Translations under genes and position numbers: made by a program
The notes under the pieces: model-generated
Told to the model about the DNA's origin: nothing
The model's input: only the letters and a program-made list of their open reading frames with translations
Database searches by the model: none
DNA from: Allocoprobacillus halotolerans
GTDB taxonomy: Bacteria > Bacillota_I > Bacilli_A > Erysipelotrichales > Coprobacillaceae
DNA length: 64,000 bases
NCBI RefSeq assembly: GCF_024399475.1
Contig: NZ_CP101620.1
Span: 1,717,608 to 1,781,607, forward strand
Reading direction: 5' to 3'
Shown here: one piece after another, positions 18,999 to 28,932 of the stretch
Numbering within the stretch: the first letter of the stretch is position 1
How the letters are laid out: the number at the start of each line of letters is the position of its first letter

Positions 18999-19295
18999 AT
19001 GGCATATAGGATTTATAATAGGGGATTAGCAAAATCACAATTAAAGAAAAAAACTTGGATATGCGTTATGATATTTATGTTGGTAGTTATTATAGGGATG
19101 GGACTATTAGGTTTCTTGAAACTTGAGGGAAAGCAATTGATGATTTATTTGGGTTCTATCGGTTTTACTGGAATAATGTGTCTTTTGATATCTTTGTATG
19201 TCAAAATAAATGTGGTAGATAAAGAGTTGAAACAATTTCAAAAAGCATTAGAAAAAGGTTATCATGAAATGATTGAAAAGTTATTACAGGGATAA
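18999..19295 (+). CDS. Small two-helix membrane protein
   Basis: A 98-residue protein with a good AAAGGAGGAAA ribosome site. Two hydrophobic helices are visible, about residues 21-40 (TWICVMIFMLVVIIGMG) and 48-68 (YLGSIGFTGIMCLLISLY), with a basic N-terminus and a charged C-terminal helix (DKELKQFQKALEKG). There is no signal-peptidase site. I do not recognise the family. It lies between a terminator and the phosphate transporter-like gene, with a 150-bp spacer on the right, so it is probably a single-gene unit. Confidence 0.6.
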   Translation: MAYRIYNRGLAKSQLKKKTWICVMIFMLVVIIGMGLLGFLKLEGKQLMIYLGSIGFTGIMCLLISLYVKINVVDKELKQFQKALEKGYHEMIEKLLQG

Positions 19296-19447
19296 GTAAA
19301 TTTTGATACAGATCAACTTTTTGCTTTGAAAATATTATGTGAATAACAGAAAAAAATGTCGATAGAAATGTTAAGATTACGTTAAGAATATTTACATTAA
19401 GTTAGGAATATGTTAAGTTTTATTTGTGTATAAATAGGAGGGACATG

Positions 19448-21145
19448 ATGGAACTGACAAATATATTCTCTTTACTTGGAGGGTTAGCTTTATTCCTTTA
19501 TGGGATGACAATGATGTCAAATGGTCTGGAGCTGGCTGCTGGGAATAAGATGAAGTCAATTTTGGAAAAGTTGACAACAAATCGTTTTTTAGGTGTTGGA
19601 GTAGGGGCTTTAATTACTGCGATTATTCAATCGTCATCAGCCACAACAGTGATGGTTGTAGGTTTTGTCAATGCTGGTCTTATGCAACTTAAAAATGCTG
19701 TATGGGTGATTATGGGTGCCAATATTGGAACGACCATTACAGGTCAGCTGATTGCTTTGGATATTACAGCATTAGCACCAGTTATTGCTTTTGCTGGGGT
19801 TGTCTTGATTGCTTTCTTTAAAAGCAAGAAACTTGATGCCTTTGGTGAAATCATTGCAGGTCTAGGTATTTTATTCATGGGGATGGAAATGATGTCCACA
19901 GCCATGGTTCCATTACGTGAATCAGCTGAGTTTGCAAACATTGTATCCAACTTTGAAAATCCATTGATAGGAATTCTTGTAGGTGCTGTCTTTACAGCTA
20001 TCATTCAATCATCATCTGCATCAGTGGGTATCTTACAGGCATTAGCGATGAGTGGAGTCGTGACTTTACCGTCAGCCATTTATGTATTGTTTGGACAGAA
20101 CATTGGAACATGTATCACATCAGTCTTGGCATCGATAGGAGCCAACCGCAATGCCAAACGAACAACAGTGATTCATTTGTCATTCAATATCATAGGAACA
20201 ATTATCTTTGTGATTATTAGTATGGTGACACCATTTGCAGCGTTTATGGCATCATTGACACCAACTAATGTGGCAGCACAGATTGCCAATGTACACACAG
20301 TCTTTAATGTTGTCACAACAATTATCTTATTGCCAATTGGTGAAAAACTAGTCAATCTTTCTTATCTGATATTACCAGAGAAACCAGAACTGGAAGGAAA
20401 GATGCAGTTAAAATATTTGGACTTTAATATCTTCACAAATGATTATCATATTGGAACAAGTGCAATAGCGAATACACAATTATTCAATGAAACACAAAAT
20501 ATGTTGGATGTAGCGATTGATAATGTCAGAAAATCATTTGAACTGTTGATAGAGTTCAGGGAAGATAAATATGAAAAACTACAAAAGAATGAGGAATATA
20601 TCAACTATCTCAATAAAAACATCGTAGAATTTACGACAAGTGCCATTTCAACAGAGTTTCCAGTAGAAGGGGCACAGCCAATAGGACTGTTCTTAAAGGT
20701 GGCAGCAGATATTGAAAGAATCGGGGATCATGCGATAAACATAGCCAATCGCGCAGAATTGCTCTATAAAGAGGATAAGCAATTCTCACATGAGGCGATG
20801 GATGAAATCGGAATCATGAGCAGTCTATGTGTAAACATTCTAGATGAATTGAAGATCATGAACTATGATGAATTCAGTGGTATTGTTGATAAAGTTGATG
20901 TGATAGAAGAAAATATTGACAAGACACACCATCAGTTCTCAGTGAATCAGCTAGTCAGATTAAAAGAGAAGAGATGTACAACAGAGAACAGTGTTGTCTA
21001 TACCAAAATCTTAACAGACTTTGAAAGAATCGGAGATCATGGATTAAATATTGCACAGGCTTTCTATAAAGCTAGAGAAACTATGAAAGCTATGAAAATG
21101 GTTAAACCAGAAATGATTGAAGAAACTGAAAATAAAGAGAATTAA
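19448..21145 (+). CDS. Na/Pi-cotransporter family protein with PhoU-like tail
   Basis: A membrane protein of about 565 residues. The N-terminal ~300 residues are two inverted Na/Pi-cotransport repeats, each with the family QSSSA motif (QSSSATTVMVVGF and QSSSASVGILQAL). The C-terminal ~220 residues are a cytosolic PhoU-like helical domain with two ERIGDH motifs (ADIERIGDHAINIANR and TDFERIGDHGLNIAQ). It likely imports phosphate, or senses it, at the cytoplasmic membrane. AGGAGGG at 19437-19443 favours ATG 19448 over ATG 19445 or the upstream TTG 19424. A terminator follows immediately. The frame is intact. Confidence 0.92.
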   Translation: MELTNIFSLLGGLALFLYGMTMMSNGLELAAGNKMKSILEKLTTNRFLGVGVGALITAIIQSSSATTVMVVGFVNAGLMQLKNAVWVIMGANIGTTITGQLIALDITALAPVIAFAGVVLIAFFKSKKLDAFGEIIAGLGILFMGMEMMSTAMVPLRESAEFANIVSNFENPLIGILVGAVFTAIIQSSSASVGILQALAMSGVVTLPSAIYVLFGQNIGTCITSVLASIGANRNAKRTTVIHLSFNIIGTIIFVIISMVTPFAAFMASLTPTNVAAQIANVHTVFNVVTTIILLPIGEKLVNLSYLILPEKPELEGKMQLKYLDFNIFTNDYHIGTSAIANTQLFNETQNMLDVAIDNVRKSFELLIEFREDKYEKLQKNEEYINYLNKNIVEFTTSAISTEFPVEGAQPIGLFLKVAADIERIGDHAINIANRAELLYKEDKQFSHEAMDEIGIMSSLCVNILDELKIMNYDEFSGIVDKVDVIEENIDKTHHQFSVNQLVRLKEKRCTTENSVVYTKILTDFERIGDHGLNIAQAFYKARETMKAMKMVKPEMIEETENKEN

Positions 21146-21178
21146 GAACTTTATGCAAGAACATAAGGTTCTTTTTTT
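21145..21178 (+). terminator. Rho-independent terminator
   Basis: AGAACTTTATG (21145-21155) pairs with CATAAGGTTCT (21162-21172) with one G-T pair, then seven T. The stem starts at the stop codon of the Na/Pi gene. Confidence 0.88.
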
Positions 21179-21286
21179 GATTGAATCAATATTCATTTTT
21201 ATGGACATAATTCAACAATTCTAGAGTCGTCCAACAAATTTTAGAATATATATGCGAAAATCAATCAATATTAAAAATATTATAGG

Positions 21287-21315
21287 CAATCCAAACAATA
21301 TTTCCTGTAAATGGT
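21287..21315. repeat. 29-bp direct repeat, left copy (IS target duplication)
   Basis: A 29-base segment beginning CAATCCAAACAATATTTCC is repeated exactly at 22862-22890. The bases on either side differ. The two copies bracket the ISNCY/IS1202-type element, so they read as an unusually long target-site duplication. Confidence 0.88.
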
Positions 21316-21424
21316 GTCAAGCAATTTTGAAAATGTCCTAAAAATTTTTAAACATTAGCACCGCAATTTCGGTGCTTTTGCTTTGCAAGATACCTTAAAT
21401 AAGAATCTTGTTTCCATGGATGAC

Positions 21425-22746
21425 TCATTGGTGGAATATATTTATTTTTTCTTTCTTTGGCTTTATTTCTTCATCAAATTCTTTAGAATATGGACTGTGT
21501 TTCGGAACTTCCTGCATCAGGTAAATTTGATTAAGAATATTCACATATAATCCTCCATCAAATGATTCTATGACCATACAATCCATCTTATTTTTCATAT
21601 AGCATGGGGTCCCGTTTGATGTCACCGGTATGTATATCTTATTTTTGAATTTGATACTGTGTCCTGCATCTATCTTTCTTGGTGAAAGAACCGCCAATGT
21701 ATGATTAATCTTCTCCAATGATGGTTGCATTTCAAAGACCGATTTGGTACTATTGAGGTGTAGAGCAAATCTGTCATTGAATTTTTTAGGTAGGAGTTTA
21801 AAAATTCATTGGCTGACTCTATATCTTTGATATGAGCACGTTTAAGCTCGACAGGCAATCTTGATTGAAAGGTCTGATTCAATCGTTCGATTCTGCCTTT
21901 GGCTTGAGCAATGCTCGTTGTTTTAATATCAACGCCAAGATTATGACAGGCATAGGAAAACTGTGTAAAGGTGTCTTCGTCATCAAAGGCGTTGTTTTTT
22001 CTTTTATATTCAAACACAGTGCGGCGATCAGTATAGAACATGGCAGGGATTCCATAGTTAGTGAGAATTTGATAAAAGACATGATAATAGCCATTTAATG
22101 TTTCCTGATGATCAAAACAAGCCCCAACCACCTCACCGGTAGCATCATCGACAGCAAGGTGAAGATGCCAAATTTGACCAGGAATCCACTCATAGCTGGA
22201 TGCATCCATTTGAATCATCTCACCCTTATATTTACATCTGGGTCTTCTAGGATGAGCATCATTTTCATCAACAGAGGCAATGACTTCTTTGATTTGATTT
22301 TGAATTTTTCTAGAAGAAGTATTATTCAATTGAGCCTTCAGTTGATTTTTAAGGATTTTTCTAGTTTTTTTGGTAGCTTTAGGAGAAATAATATTTTCCT
22401 CTCTAAGCCATTTATTCAAGGTAGTATCACTGATTTTGACATTAAGATCATCATGAACGATTTCACAGAAATGAGTAAAATTGGCATTAGAGTAATAATC
22501 GACATATAATTTAATGATCTGATTTTTAATATCAAGAGGGAAGGTAGTAGCAGGAGCTCTACCTCTATTGCCATGAACGAAACCAGCTTTTCCATAAGTT
22601 TTATATTTAATGATCAATCTATTAATGGTTCTGACAGAGCAGTTAAGTTTAACAGCAGCACGCTTTTTATTACCATTAGTTTCAACAAGTTTTTTAATAG
22701 TCAGATATTTATTTTCTTCATTCATTCTTAAAACAACCTTTCTCAT
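21425..22746 (-). CDS. ISNCY/IS1202-type DDE transposase, one-base deletion
   Basis: About 440 residues. An N-terminal helix-turn-helix (KLNCSVRTINRLIIKYKTYG) is followed by a DDE core. Candidate acidic residues lie in QMDASSYEWIPG, FYTDRRTVFEYKRK and KGRIERLNQTFQSRLP. GGGAGGTTATTCT before ATG 22746 fixes the start. The longer TTG start would lie inside that ribosome site. The frame breaks in the six-T run at 21782-21787 on the + strand. One more base joins NSYLKKFNDRFALHLNSTKS to the C-terminal part ending KKEKINIFHQ. With correction the transposase is whole, so the element may be active. Confidence 0.88.
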
Positions 22747-22792
22747 AGAATAACCTCCCAACAAAAGTGAGATTATATAATAACATGAATTT

Positions 22793-22824
22793 TTGAATAT
22801 GTCCTGCTAGCAGGACATATTCAA
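22793..22824. promoter_or_regulatory. 32-bp perfect palindrome upstream of the transposase
   Basis: The left half TTGAATATGTCCTGCT is the exact inverse of the right half. It lies about 47 bp upstream of the transposase start, near the right end of the element. Its core repeats the ATGTCC word found in both terminal repeats. It is a likely binding site for transposase or a regulator, or a cruciform. Confidence 0.6.
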
Positions 22825-22861
22825 CTTGGATACATTAAGACATTATCATATTTGAATCAGA

Positions 22862-22890
22862 CAATCCAAACAATATTTCCTGTAAATGGT
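22862..22890. repeat. 29-bp direct repeat, right copy
   Basis: Exact copy of 21287-21315, abutting the right end of the insertion sequence and lying 20 bases before the ridA -10 box. Confidence 0.88.
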
Positions 22891-22909
22891 AGTTTCCCTC
22901 ATAAAAATT

Positions 22910-22918
22910 TGTTATAAT
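22910..22918 (+). promoter_or_regulatory. Extended -10 promoter of ridA
   Basis: TGTTATAAT matches the extended -10 form TGnTATAAT, 30 bases before the ridA ATG. No strong -35 box is seen. The upstream DNA was replaced by the insertion sequence beyond the 29-bp repeat. Confidence 0.6.
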
Positions 22919-22947
22919 AAATAAATCAAAAATAGGAGGTAATGATA

Positions 22948-23322
22948 ATGAAAAAAGTTGTACAGACAACAAAAGCACCAGGTGCCATTGGACCATATAG
23001 TCAAGGAATAGATATTGGAAATATGATTTTCTTTTCAGGACAAATTCCTTTAAATCCAGAAACAGGTGAAATGCCTGAAGGAATTGAAGCCCAAACAAAA
23101 CAGGCTTTAGACAATGTCAAAGGTTTACTAGAAAGTCAAGGTCTTGATTTTTCCCATGTTGTAAAAACAACAGTCTTTTTAGACAATATGGATGATTTTA
23201 ATACTGTTAATAGCATTTATGCTCAATATTTTGTAGAGCCTTATCCTGCCAGAAGTGCTGTTGAAGTAGGTCGTTTACCTAAGGGTGCGCTTATAGAAGT
23301 GGAAATTATTGCAGTTAAATAG
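22948..23322 (+). CDS. ridA: RidA family enamine/imine deaminase
   Basis: A 124-residue YjgF/RidA protein that hydrolyses reactive 2-aminoacrylate-type enamines in the cytosol. APGAIGPYSQG near residue 10, the FFSGQIPLNPETG block and the C-terminal YPARSAVEVGRLPKGALIEV with its substrate-binding Arg are all present. AGGAGGT at 22934-22940 is spaced for ATG 22948, not for the closer ATG 22942. It appears to be transcribed from its own extended -10 promoter. The frame is intact. Confidence 0.95.
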   Translation: MKKVVQTTKAPGAIGPYSQGIDIGNMIFFSGQIPLNPETGEMPEGIEAQTKQALDNVKGLLESQGLDFSHVVKTTVFLDNMDDFNTVNSIYAQYFVEPYPARSAVEVGRLPKGALIEVEIIAVK

Positions 23323-23659
23323 AAAAGTTGTTTTAGCAGAACGTTTCCAGCATTATATACGTTTATATTATGATGATGGACATGCTGAAGTGTTGTTTGA
23401 AGATATGCAAAGCTATCTTCAACGAAAAAGAGATAAAAAGGGATATAAGAATGCTATAATGTTACATGAAAATTGGCTCTATCCGACAATGAATCAAAAA
23501 GACTCTTCATGTCATTGGGTTAATCTCCATTATTTACGTGAATATAATGTCTATTGTCGTCATCTATTAGAAAATAAGAATTTGTATCAAAAAGTCAAAG
23601 TCATGTATATGAAACAAATACAAAAGGAAATGAATACTTATCGTATCAAAGAGCTGTAA
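23309..23659 (+). CDS. Hypothetical protein downstream of ridA
   Basis: A 116-residue basic, soluble protein beginning at a TTG that overlaps the end of ridA by 14 bases, with a terminator right after its stop. The overlap and terminator support co-transcription with ridA. Sequence features are few: an aromatic-rich middle (HENWLYPTMNQKDSSCHWVN) and a charged C-terminal helix. No family is recognised and the start is uncertain. Confidence 0.55.
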   Translation: MQLNRKVVLAERFQHYIRLYYDDGHAEVLFEDMQSYLQRKRDKKGYKNAIMLHENWLYPTMNQKDSSCHWVNLHYLREYNVYCRHLLENKNLYQKVKVMYMKQIQKEMNTYRIKEL

Positions 23660-23697
23660 CGAAATACTTTTGAAAGGTGAATTCGTTTAGCTTTTTT
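23652..23697 (+). terminator. Terminator after the ridA operon
   Basis: AGCT-AACGAA (23652-23663) pairs with TTCGTT-AGCT (23682-23692) with a small internal bulge. Six T follow. Confidence 0.7.
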
Positions 23698-23781
23698 ATT
23701 TATGGTAAAAATAGGAAATATGAATATTTATATTATTAATTATCAACAAATTAATCAAATGTGGCTATTCTTTTTTTATTT

Positions 23782-24478
23782 CTAAAAACAGCATAGATTT
23801 TTCAGTATCTTTTTATAACTATCGCGAACCGTCAATATATCCCTGTTTATCAGGGCTTTCTGCTCCTTTTCTTTCTCGTACAGGCAGAAGTAGACAGGGC
23901 TGTTCTTTGAACCGATATAAAAGGTCTTTGCGGTATCTCTGTCTGCTCCCGATAACTTCCCGCTGTTTATGCCCTCATATTTTCTGGAACGTTTCCATAC
24001 CTTGTTGGCGTAATAGCGTTCTCTTAGGATTGCTATGTCCAGCAGTCCGCCCATGTCATTGATTGCCAAGTCCAGACGCTTAAAGATACCCTCATAGTCC
24101 ATGCAACGGCTCAGAAAATTGTACCAGTTTATCCCTCTTGCCTGTAAGACGTGTTCCAAGTGCCGACAGCCCGTAATCCTCATGGATAAAGTATTCTATC
24201 TTCATAGCCAGCACGTCTTTGATAATCTCCAATGCGTCCGTTGTAGAGAAGCAGACACGCAGGTAATCAACGTTTAGCGTAAAGGGCTGTGTACAGTTGC
24301 AGTAGTCTAAATAATGCAGGAGCGTATGCTTCATTTCTTTGCTGGCTCTTGTTTTACCGTTCTCAATATCATTTAGATTTTGCTTGCTGATATGCAGTTC
24401 CTTTGCCAGCCTGCTTTGAGAATAACCACAAGCGTTCCGTTTTGTTTTCAATGCTTCGATAAATTCCATGTCGTTCAT
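23782..24478 (-). pseudogene. Tn916-type replication initiation/relaxase protein (Rep_trans, MobT-like), deleted
   Basis: The N-terminus has a Cro/C1-type helix-turn-helix (GYSQSRLAKELHISKQNLND) and then a Rep_trans start (TQPFTLNVDYLRVCFSTTD), as in Orf20/MobT of Tn916-like elements. GGAGG lies 8 bases before ATG 24478. The frame then jumps from HEDYG straight to GCRHLEHVLQARGINWY, skipping about 45 residues of the normal protein, and it also shifts. A later part, MDYEGIFKRLDLAINDMGG, is Rep_trans-like. The C-terminus ends early at KKILKNLCCF. About 230 of ~400 residues remain, so this is a real deletion relic. Its G+C is higher than the surroundings, indicating transfer. Confidence 0.8.
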
Positions 24479-24741
24479 GTTCGTTCCTCCAATCAAAAAA
24501 GGCATACGCCCATAGGAGCATACACCTTGTATCATGTGTTTTCTTGTGCCAATATGCTGTTTTCGATCTGTCGGGTAGAAAAGACAGGTTGTGAAGTACA
24601 GTAAGTCCTTATAACTTTGTAGATCGTTTCATATCGGGACTTTTGTATGTGTTTTGTCTTTTGTTTTTTGTAATAGTATCCCCTGTTAGATAACGGGGGC
24701 TTTGAACGGCTCACTCCGTCGGTACAAGCAATTAGCATAAC

Positions 24742-24912
24742 TCATATCCAGTTAAACGGGTACAATGCTTCAATAAAGAAATTCCAAAATGTTTCCCTAA
24801 AACATATCATTCTTTCATTTCTTTTTGAGAACAATGCACGTATAAAGGCAATAATAATACAAATTATAAAATAAAGCACAATTCCGACCAGAACGCTCAA
24901 TATTCCTATCAT
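24742..24912 (-). CDS. Small one-helix membrane peptide, possible
   Basis: A 56-residue frame starting 9 bases beyond the end of the exporter gene on the same strand. MIGILSVLVGIVLYFIICII forms one membrane helix, and the tail FFIEALYPFNWI is short. There is no good ribosome site. It could be a leftover small gene of the conjugative element. The rest of 24479-24920 shows no other gene that can be supported. Confidence 0.35.
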   Translation of the reverse strand: MIGILSVLVGIVLYFIICIIIAFIRALFSKRNERMICFRETFWNFFIEALYPFNWI

Positions 24913-24920
24913 CGTCTATA

Positions 24921-26734
24921 TTATCTTTTTCTATGCAAACTGGCTGTTATATAAATCGCATAAGAACCCTTTGCCTGTAAAAGCTCTTTGTGATTTCCCT
25001 GTTCAATGATATTGCCATTTTGCATAACAAGTATCAAATCAGCGTCTACAATCGTAGAAAGCCTGTGAGCTATCACAAAACTTGTACGATTTTTCATAAG
25101 TGCTTTCATTGCCTTACCAATCGCCATTTCCGTGCGTGTATCTACGGAAGAAGTCGCTTCGTCTAATATAAGTATCGCTGGATTACAGAGTACAACACGG
25201 GCGATCGTCAATAACTGCCTTTGACCTACGGAAATATTTTCAGCGTCATTAGTAAGAACCGTGTCATATCCGTCAGGCATTGTTCTGATAAAGAAATCAG
25301 CATGAGTCACTTTCATGCTTCTATGATTTCCTCTCTTGTTGCGTCAGGCTTTCCATAAGCAATATTTTCAGCAATCGTTCCCTCAAACAGCCATGTGTCC
25401 TGTAACACCATTCCAAAATGACTTCTTAATTCCGTACGTGTCATATCTTGTGTGCAGATACCGTCTAAAATAATATGTCCTGCACTGATTTCATAAAAAC
25501 GCATAAGGAGATTGATAATCGTTGTTTTTCCTGCACCAGTGCTTCCCACGATTGCAATTTTCTGTCCTGCCTTTGCACGAAAGCTAATATCCTGCATTAA
25601 AATTTTATCCTGCGAATAGCCAAAGCGTACATTCTGAAAACCAACATTGCCTTTTACATCTGTTAAGGTCATTTTATTTTCAATATCTGATACAAGTTCT
25701 TTTTCGTCTAAAAATTCATATACGCGTTCCACAGACGCCAGTGCTGACTGCATGGAATTAATCATATAAGACATTTCCGTAATCGGTTCGCCAACCTGAT
25801 TGACATATTGGAAAAATGCCTGAAAAACACCTGGCGTCATTTTTCCCTCAATCAGCATAAGCCCACCGAATACAGCAATCAGTATTTGCCCCAAACGATT
25901 GACAAGTCGAATCAGTGGATTGATTGCGTTCATGATGAAATCTGTCTTTCTTGTAGCTTTTGCCAGTTCTTCCGTAGCGTCATGTATCATTTTTGAGCTT
26001 TCTTTTTCATGATTGAACGCTTTGATGATAACACGTCCGCTGTATGCTTCCTCTATCACACCTGTGAGATTGCCTGTGCAACGTTGTCTTTCCGTTGCAT
26101 ACTGTAATGTCTTTTTCGCAACAATATTCGTTAAAAATAAGGAAATAGCTAAAAAGCCAAGAAATATCAAAGTTAGGCGGATACTAAATGAAAACATCAT
26201 TACTAGCGAACCGATAACTGTTCCCATCGCAGTCAAAAAGCGAAGTAACCCACTTTGCAAAGCTTCTGACATTTTATCAAGGTCATTCGTTGCACGGCTC
26301 ATCATCTCGCCAGTTTTATGATTGTCAAAATAAGCAAGCGGCAAGCGGTTTATTTTACTACTGATTTCTTTTCGCAACTGTAAATTCAGCTTTTCTGAAA
26401 AACTTGCCATTAAGAAGTTTTGCAAAGCATAAAAACCAGCACTTGCTAAATAAATGAGAAGAAGTATGGTCATCTGCATACCGCCAGCCTGCCATGTGAT
26501 ACGGAAAGCATATTCCTGACTCAAAGCCTGTTGAATGTTGCTCCAAATCAAATCAACGACCTTAGCACTGTACAAAGGTGCTATGATGGTAAAAAGCGTA
26601 TAAAATATAACGGATACCAAAACGACGATTAACCGTATCTTTTGTTTCATCATCGTGCCTAAGAAACGCCACATTGTATGTTTGGCATTTTTCATTTCAT
26701 AGGCTTCTTCAAATAGTTCTTGATTATTGTCCAT
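24921..26734 (-). CDS. ABC exporter subunit B (fused permease-ATPase), frameshifted
   Basis: An ABC transporter half of about 604 residues. An N-terminal six-helix exporter domain precedes an ATPase with Walker A GSTGAGKTT, signature ISVGQRQLL and Walker B ILILDEATSSVDTRTE (canonical Glu). The start ATG 26734 overlaps the end of the upstream subunit by 11 bases. GTG 26743 is less likely because it falls in the AAAGGCGG ribosome site. One base is missing between GAAGC and ATGAAAGTG (about 25315). Restoring it joins REEIIEA to KVTHADFFIRTMPDGYD. It works with the upstream half as a heterodimer. The drug or peptide substrate is unknown. Confidence 0.88.
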
Positions 26735-28457
26735 TCTTAACACCGCCTTTCATCTGTGAATTTGCTATATCACGATATACAGAGCAATGCTCCATAAGGT
26801 CATCGTGTGTACCTATTCCTACAATTTTTCCGTCATCAAGTACGACAATCTGTTCTGCGTGAAGAATCGTGCTGATTCTTTGTGCGATAATCAGAACCGC
26901 AGCATTTTTTGTTTCTTCTTCGAGAGCTTTTCTAAGAGCGGCGTCTGTCTTAAAATCCAGTGCCGAAAAACTGTCGTCAAAAATATATAAATCTGCCTTT
27001 TTCATCAAAGCACGGGCAATAGATAAACGCTGCTTTTGTCCTCCTGAAAAATTTGTGCCGCCTTGTGCCACATGAGAGAAAATACCGTCAGGCAGTGTGA
27101 AAACAAAATCAGATTGTGCAACCTTTAAGGTGTGCAACATTTCTTCCTGTGTGGCATTCTCGTTTCCATATCGAAGATTATCTGCAATCGTTCCAGAGAA
27201 CAGCCATGCCTTTTGTGGTACATAAGAAATGTGACCTCGTAATTCCTGCTGTGTCATATCCCGAATATCACAACCTTTTAACATGATTTTTCCTGCCGTA
27301 ACATCATGATAACGCAACAATAATTTCGCAATCGTTGTTTTTCCACTTCCTGTTCCGCCAATAACAGCAGTTGTCTGTCCTTTTCGGCAAACAAAGTTCA
27401 TTTTTGACAAGGTATCTTCGTCAGCGTCGCCAAAACGAAAGGTTGCATTTTCAAAGCGTACCATTTCATCTGTTGTTTCATCAAACGTTGTTTGTTCCTG
27501 CCCGTCTGCTATTTCGGGAGTATAGTTGATAATTTCGCCGATACGATTTAAACATACCTTTGCCCTCGGAAGCAATACCATGACCATTTGTGCCATGATG
27601 ATATAAAACAAAGTCAAAATAGCATATTCTGTCAATGCTGTAATATCGCCTATATTCATTGTACCGTCCGCGACAAAATTACCGCCAAAATAAAGAATGA
27701 GAACGATACAGATATTGATAGCGAACAAAGCTCAGCTATCCAAAAGCGAAAAAAGCTGGTTTGCTTTAATCGAAGCCTTTGCATAATCTTCAAAGGATTT
27801 GTTCATACGCTCTTGTTCATGCGGCTCTTTATTAAATGCTCTTATCACACGGACTCCCGTGATATTTTCACGCAAAACAACGTTCATTCTGTCAAGAAAT
27901 TTCTGTAATTTTGAAAATATGACAGAGGCTTTTTTAATAATGAACGAGGCAACTAGTACAACAAGAAACATTGCTCCTAAAACAAGAACCCCCATATCTT
28001 TGTTGATATTAAATGCAAAAACAATACCCATGATACACATGAACGGTACAGGGACAATCATCTGTATGCCGATCACAAATGCCTGCTGAATGATATTTGT
28101 ATCATTTAAAGTTCTGGTAATCATAGAGCCTGTTCCAAAGCGTTCAAAGTCAGAGGACGAAAAGGCAAGGGATTTATCGTAAACTTCATCACGGATATCT
28201 TTGCCGATTCTTGAGGATAGTTCCGCACAGAGCCAGCTTCCAAGCAATGCTCCTAAACCTGATAACACAGTAACCAATAACATAAACAATCCTTTTTGTA
28301 TCATCTGTTCAATCGTTCCGCCATTGACACCAATGTTTATCATATCAGCAGTAATCGTCGGTATCATCAAAGCACCGACCACATCAAAAATAACAACAAT
28401 TAAAGTAATTAAGCTCATTTTCCAGTAAGGCTTTAAAAAATGTAAAAAAACTTTCAT
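26724..28457 (-). CDS. ABC exporter subunit A (fused permease-ATPase), in-frame TGA
   Basis: An exporter half of about 577 residues encoded first after the MarR gene. Six transmembrane helices precede Walker A GGTGSGKTT, signature FSGGQKQRLS and Walker B LYIFDDSFSALD. The Asp in place of the catalytic Glu marks the degenerate site usual in one half of heterodimeric exporters. A TGA at 27734-27732 interrupts the frame between QLFSLLDS and ALFAINICIVLILYFGG with no frame change. It is therefore a substitution or substitution error, unlike most breaks here. If real, subunit A is lost and the pump dead. It lies 18 bases after marR on the same transcript. Confidence 0.85.
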
Positions 28458-28475
28458 ATATCTTCATAAGCTCCT

Positions 28476-28922
28476 TTATTCGGTTCGGTTTCGTTTCTTG
28501 TATGCTTCTTCAAAATATTGAGCATAGCGTTCATACGCAAGGATAAAATCCTCAGAAAATTCTTCAATCACTTTTTTCATAACATCATTTTCTATTTCAT
28601 AGACTGGCTTTAAAACTTTTTCTGCAAATTCTTTCCCTTTTTTGGTAAGAGAAATAGTCTTTTCTTTTGAGTGTTGTTGATTTGATAAAATAATATATCC
28701 GTCATTGATACATTCTTTGACAACCGTATTAAGGGTTGTTCTGGGCATAAGCCATTCTTCGCAGATTTGTTTTTGAGAGTGTTCTTTTTCATCGCCTAGC
28801 ACATACAATAACCATAGCGTATTTTCCTTTATGTGCGTGTTTTTAGCAATTTGATAATAAAGCTCATCACACTTGTTCATCGCAAGACATAACCTATAAT
28901 TTGCTTCTCTGTAATTCTTCAT
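28476..28922 (-). CDS. MarR family transcriptional regulator
   Basis: A 148-residue winged-helix regulator. Its HTH region, HSQKQICEEWLMPRTTLNTV, lies near residues 53-72, followed by the wing (SNQQHSKEKTISLTKKG) and a C-terminal dimer helix. AAGGAGG precedes the ATG by 7 bases. It is the first gene of a three-gene minus-strand operon with the two exporter halves. The promoter is flanked by two identical palindromes (28933-28980), so it very probably represses its own operon until a ligand binds. The frame is intact. Confidence 0.92.
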   Translation of the reverse strand: MKNYREANYRLCLAMNKCDELYYQIAKNTHIKENTLWLLYVLGDEKEHSQKQICEEWLMPRTTLNTVVKECINDGYIILSNQQHSKEKTISLTKKGKEFAEKVLKPVYEIENDVMKKVIEEFSEDFILAYERYAQYFEEAYKKRNRTE

Positions 28923-28932
28923 TGAAAATCCT

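Larger units (their letters stand above)
21316..22861. mobile_element. IS1202/ISNCY-type insertion sequence, about 1.55 kb
   Basis: Lies exactly between the two 29-bp copies. The ends are imperfect inverted repeats. Left GTCAAGCAATTTTGAAAATG and the reverse complement of the right end match at roughly 18 of 26 positions, including GA(A/T)AATGTC. The single transposase gene is on the minus strand. IS1202-group elements are known for long (24-29 bp) duplications, in agreement with what is seen. It is inserted just upstream of the ridA promoter. Confidence 0.8.

Noticed and set aside
21340-21385. Hairpin AGCACCG/CGGTGCT as terminator of the IS transposase gene
   Set aside because: On the transposase (minus) strand there is no T run after the stem. 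On the + strand no gene ends nearby that lacks a terminator. It is left unassigned.
24532-24738. 68-residue minus-strand frame beginning MLIACTDGVSRSKPPLS
   Set aside because: It overlaps the start region of the relaxase relic, lacks a ribosome site, and shows no domain. It is probably leader or spacer DNA of the mobile element.
27726-27740. TGA read as tryptophan or selenocysteine in exporter subunit A
   Set aside because: No other TGA is read through in intact genes here, and no SECIS-like element or conserved Cys/Sec position is evident. A substitution or base error is simpler.
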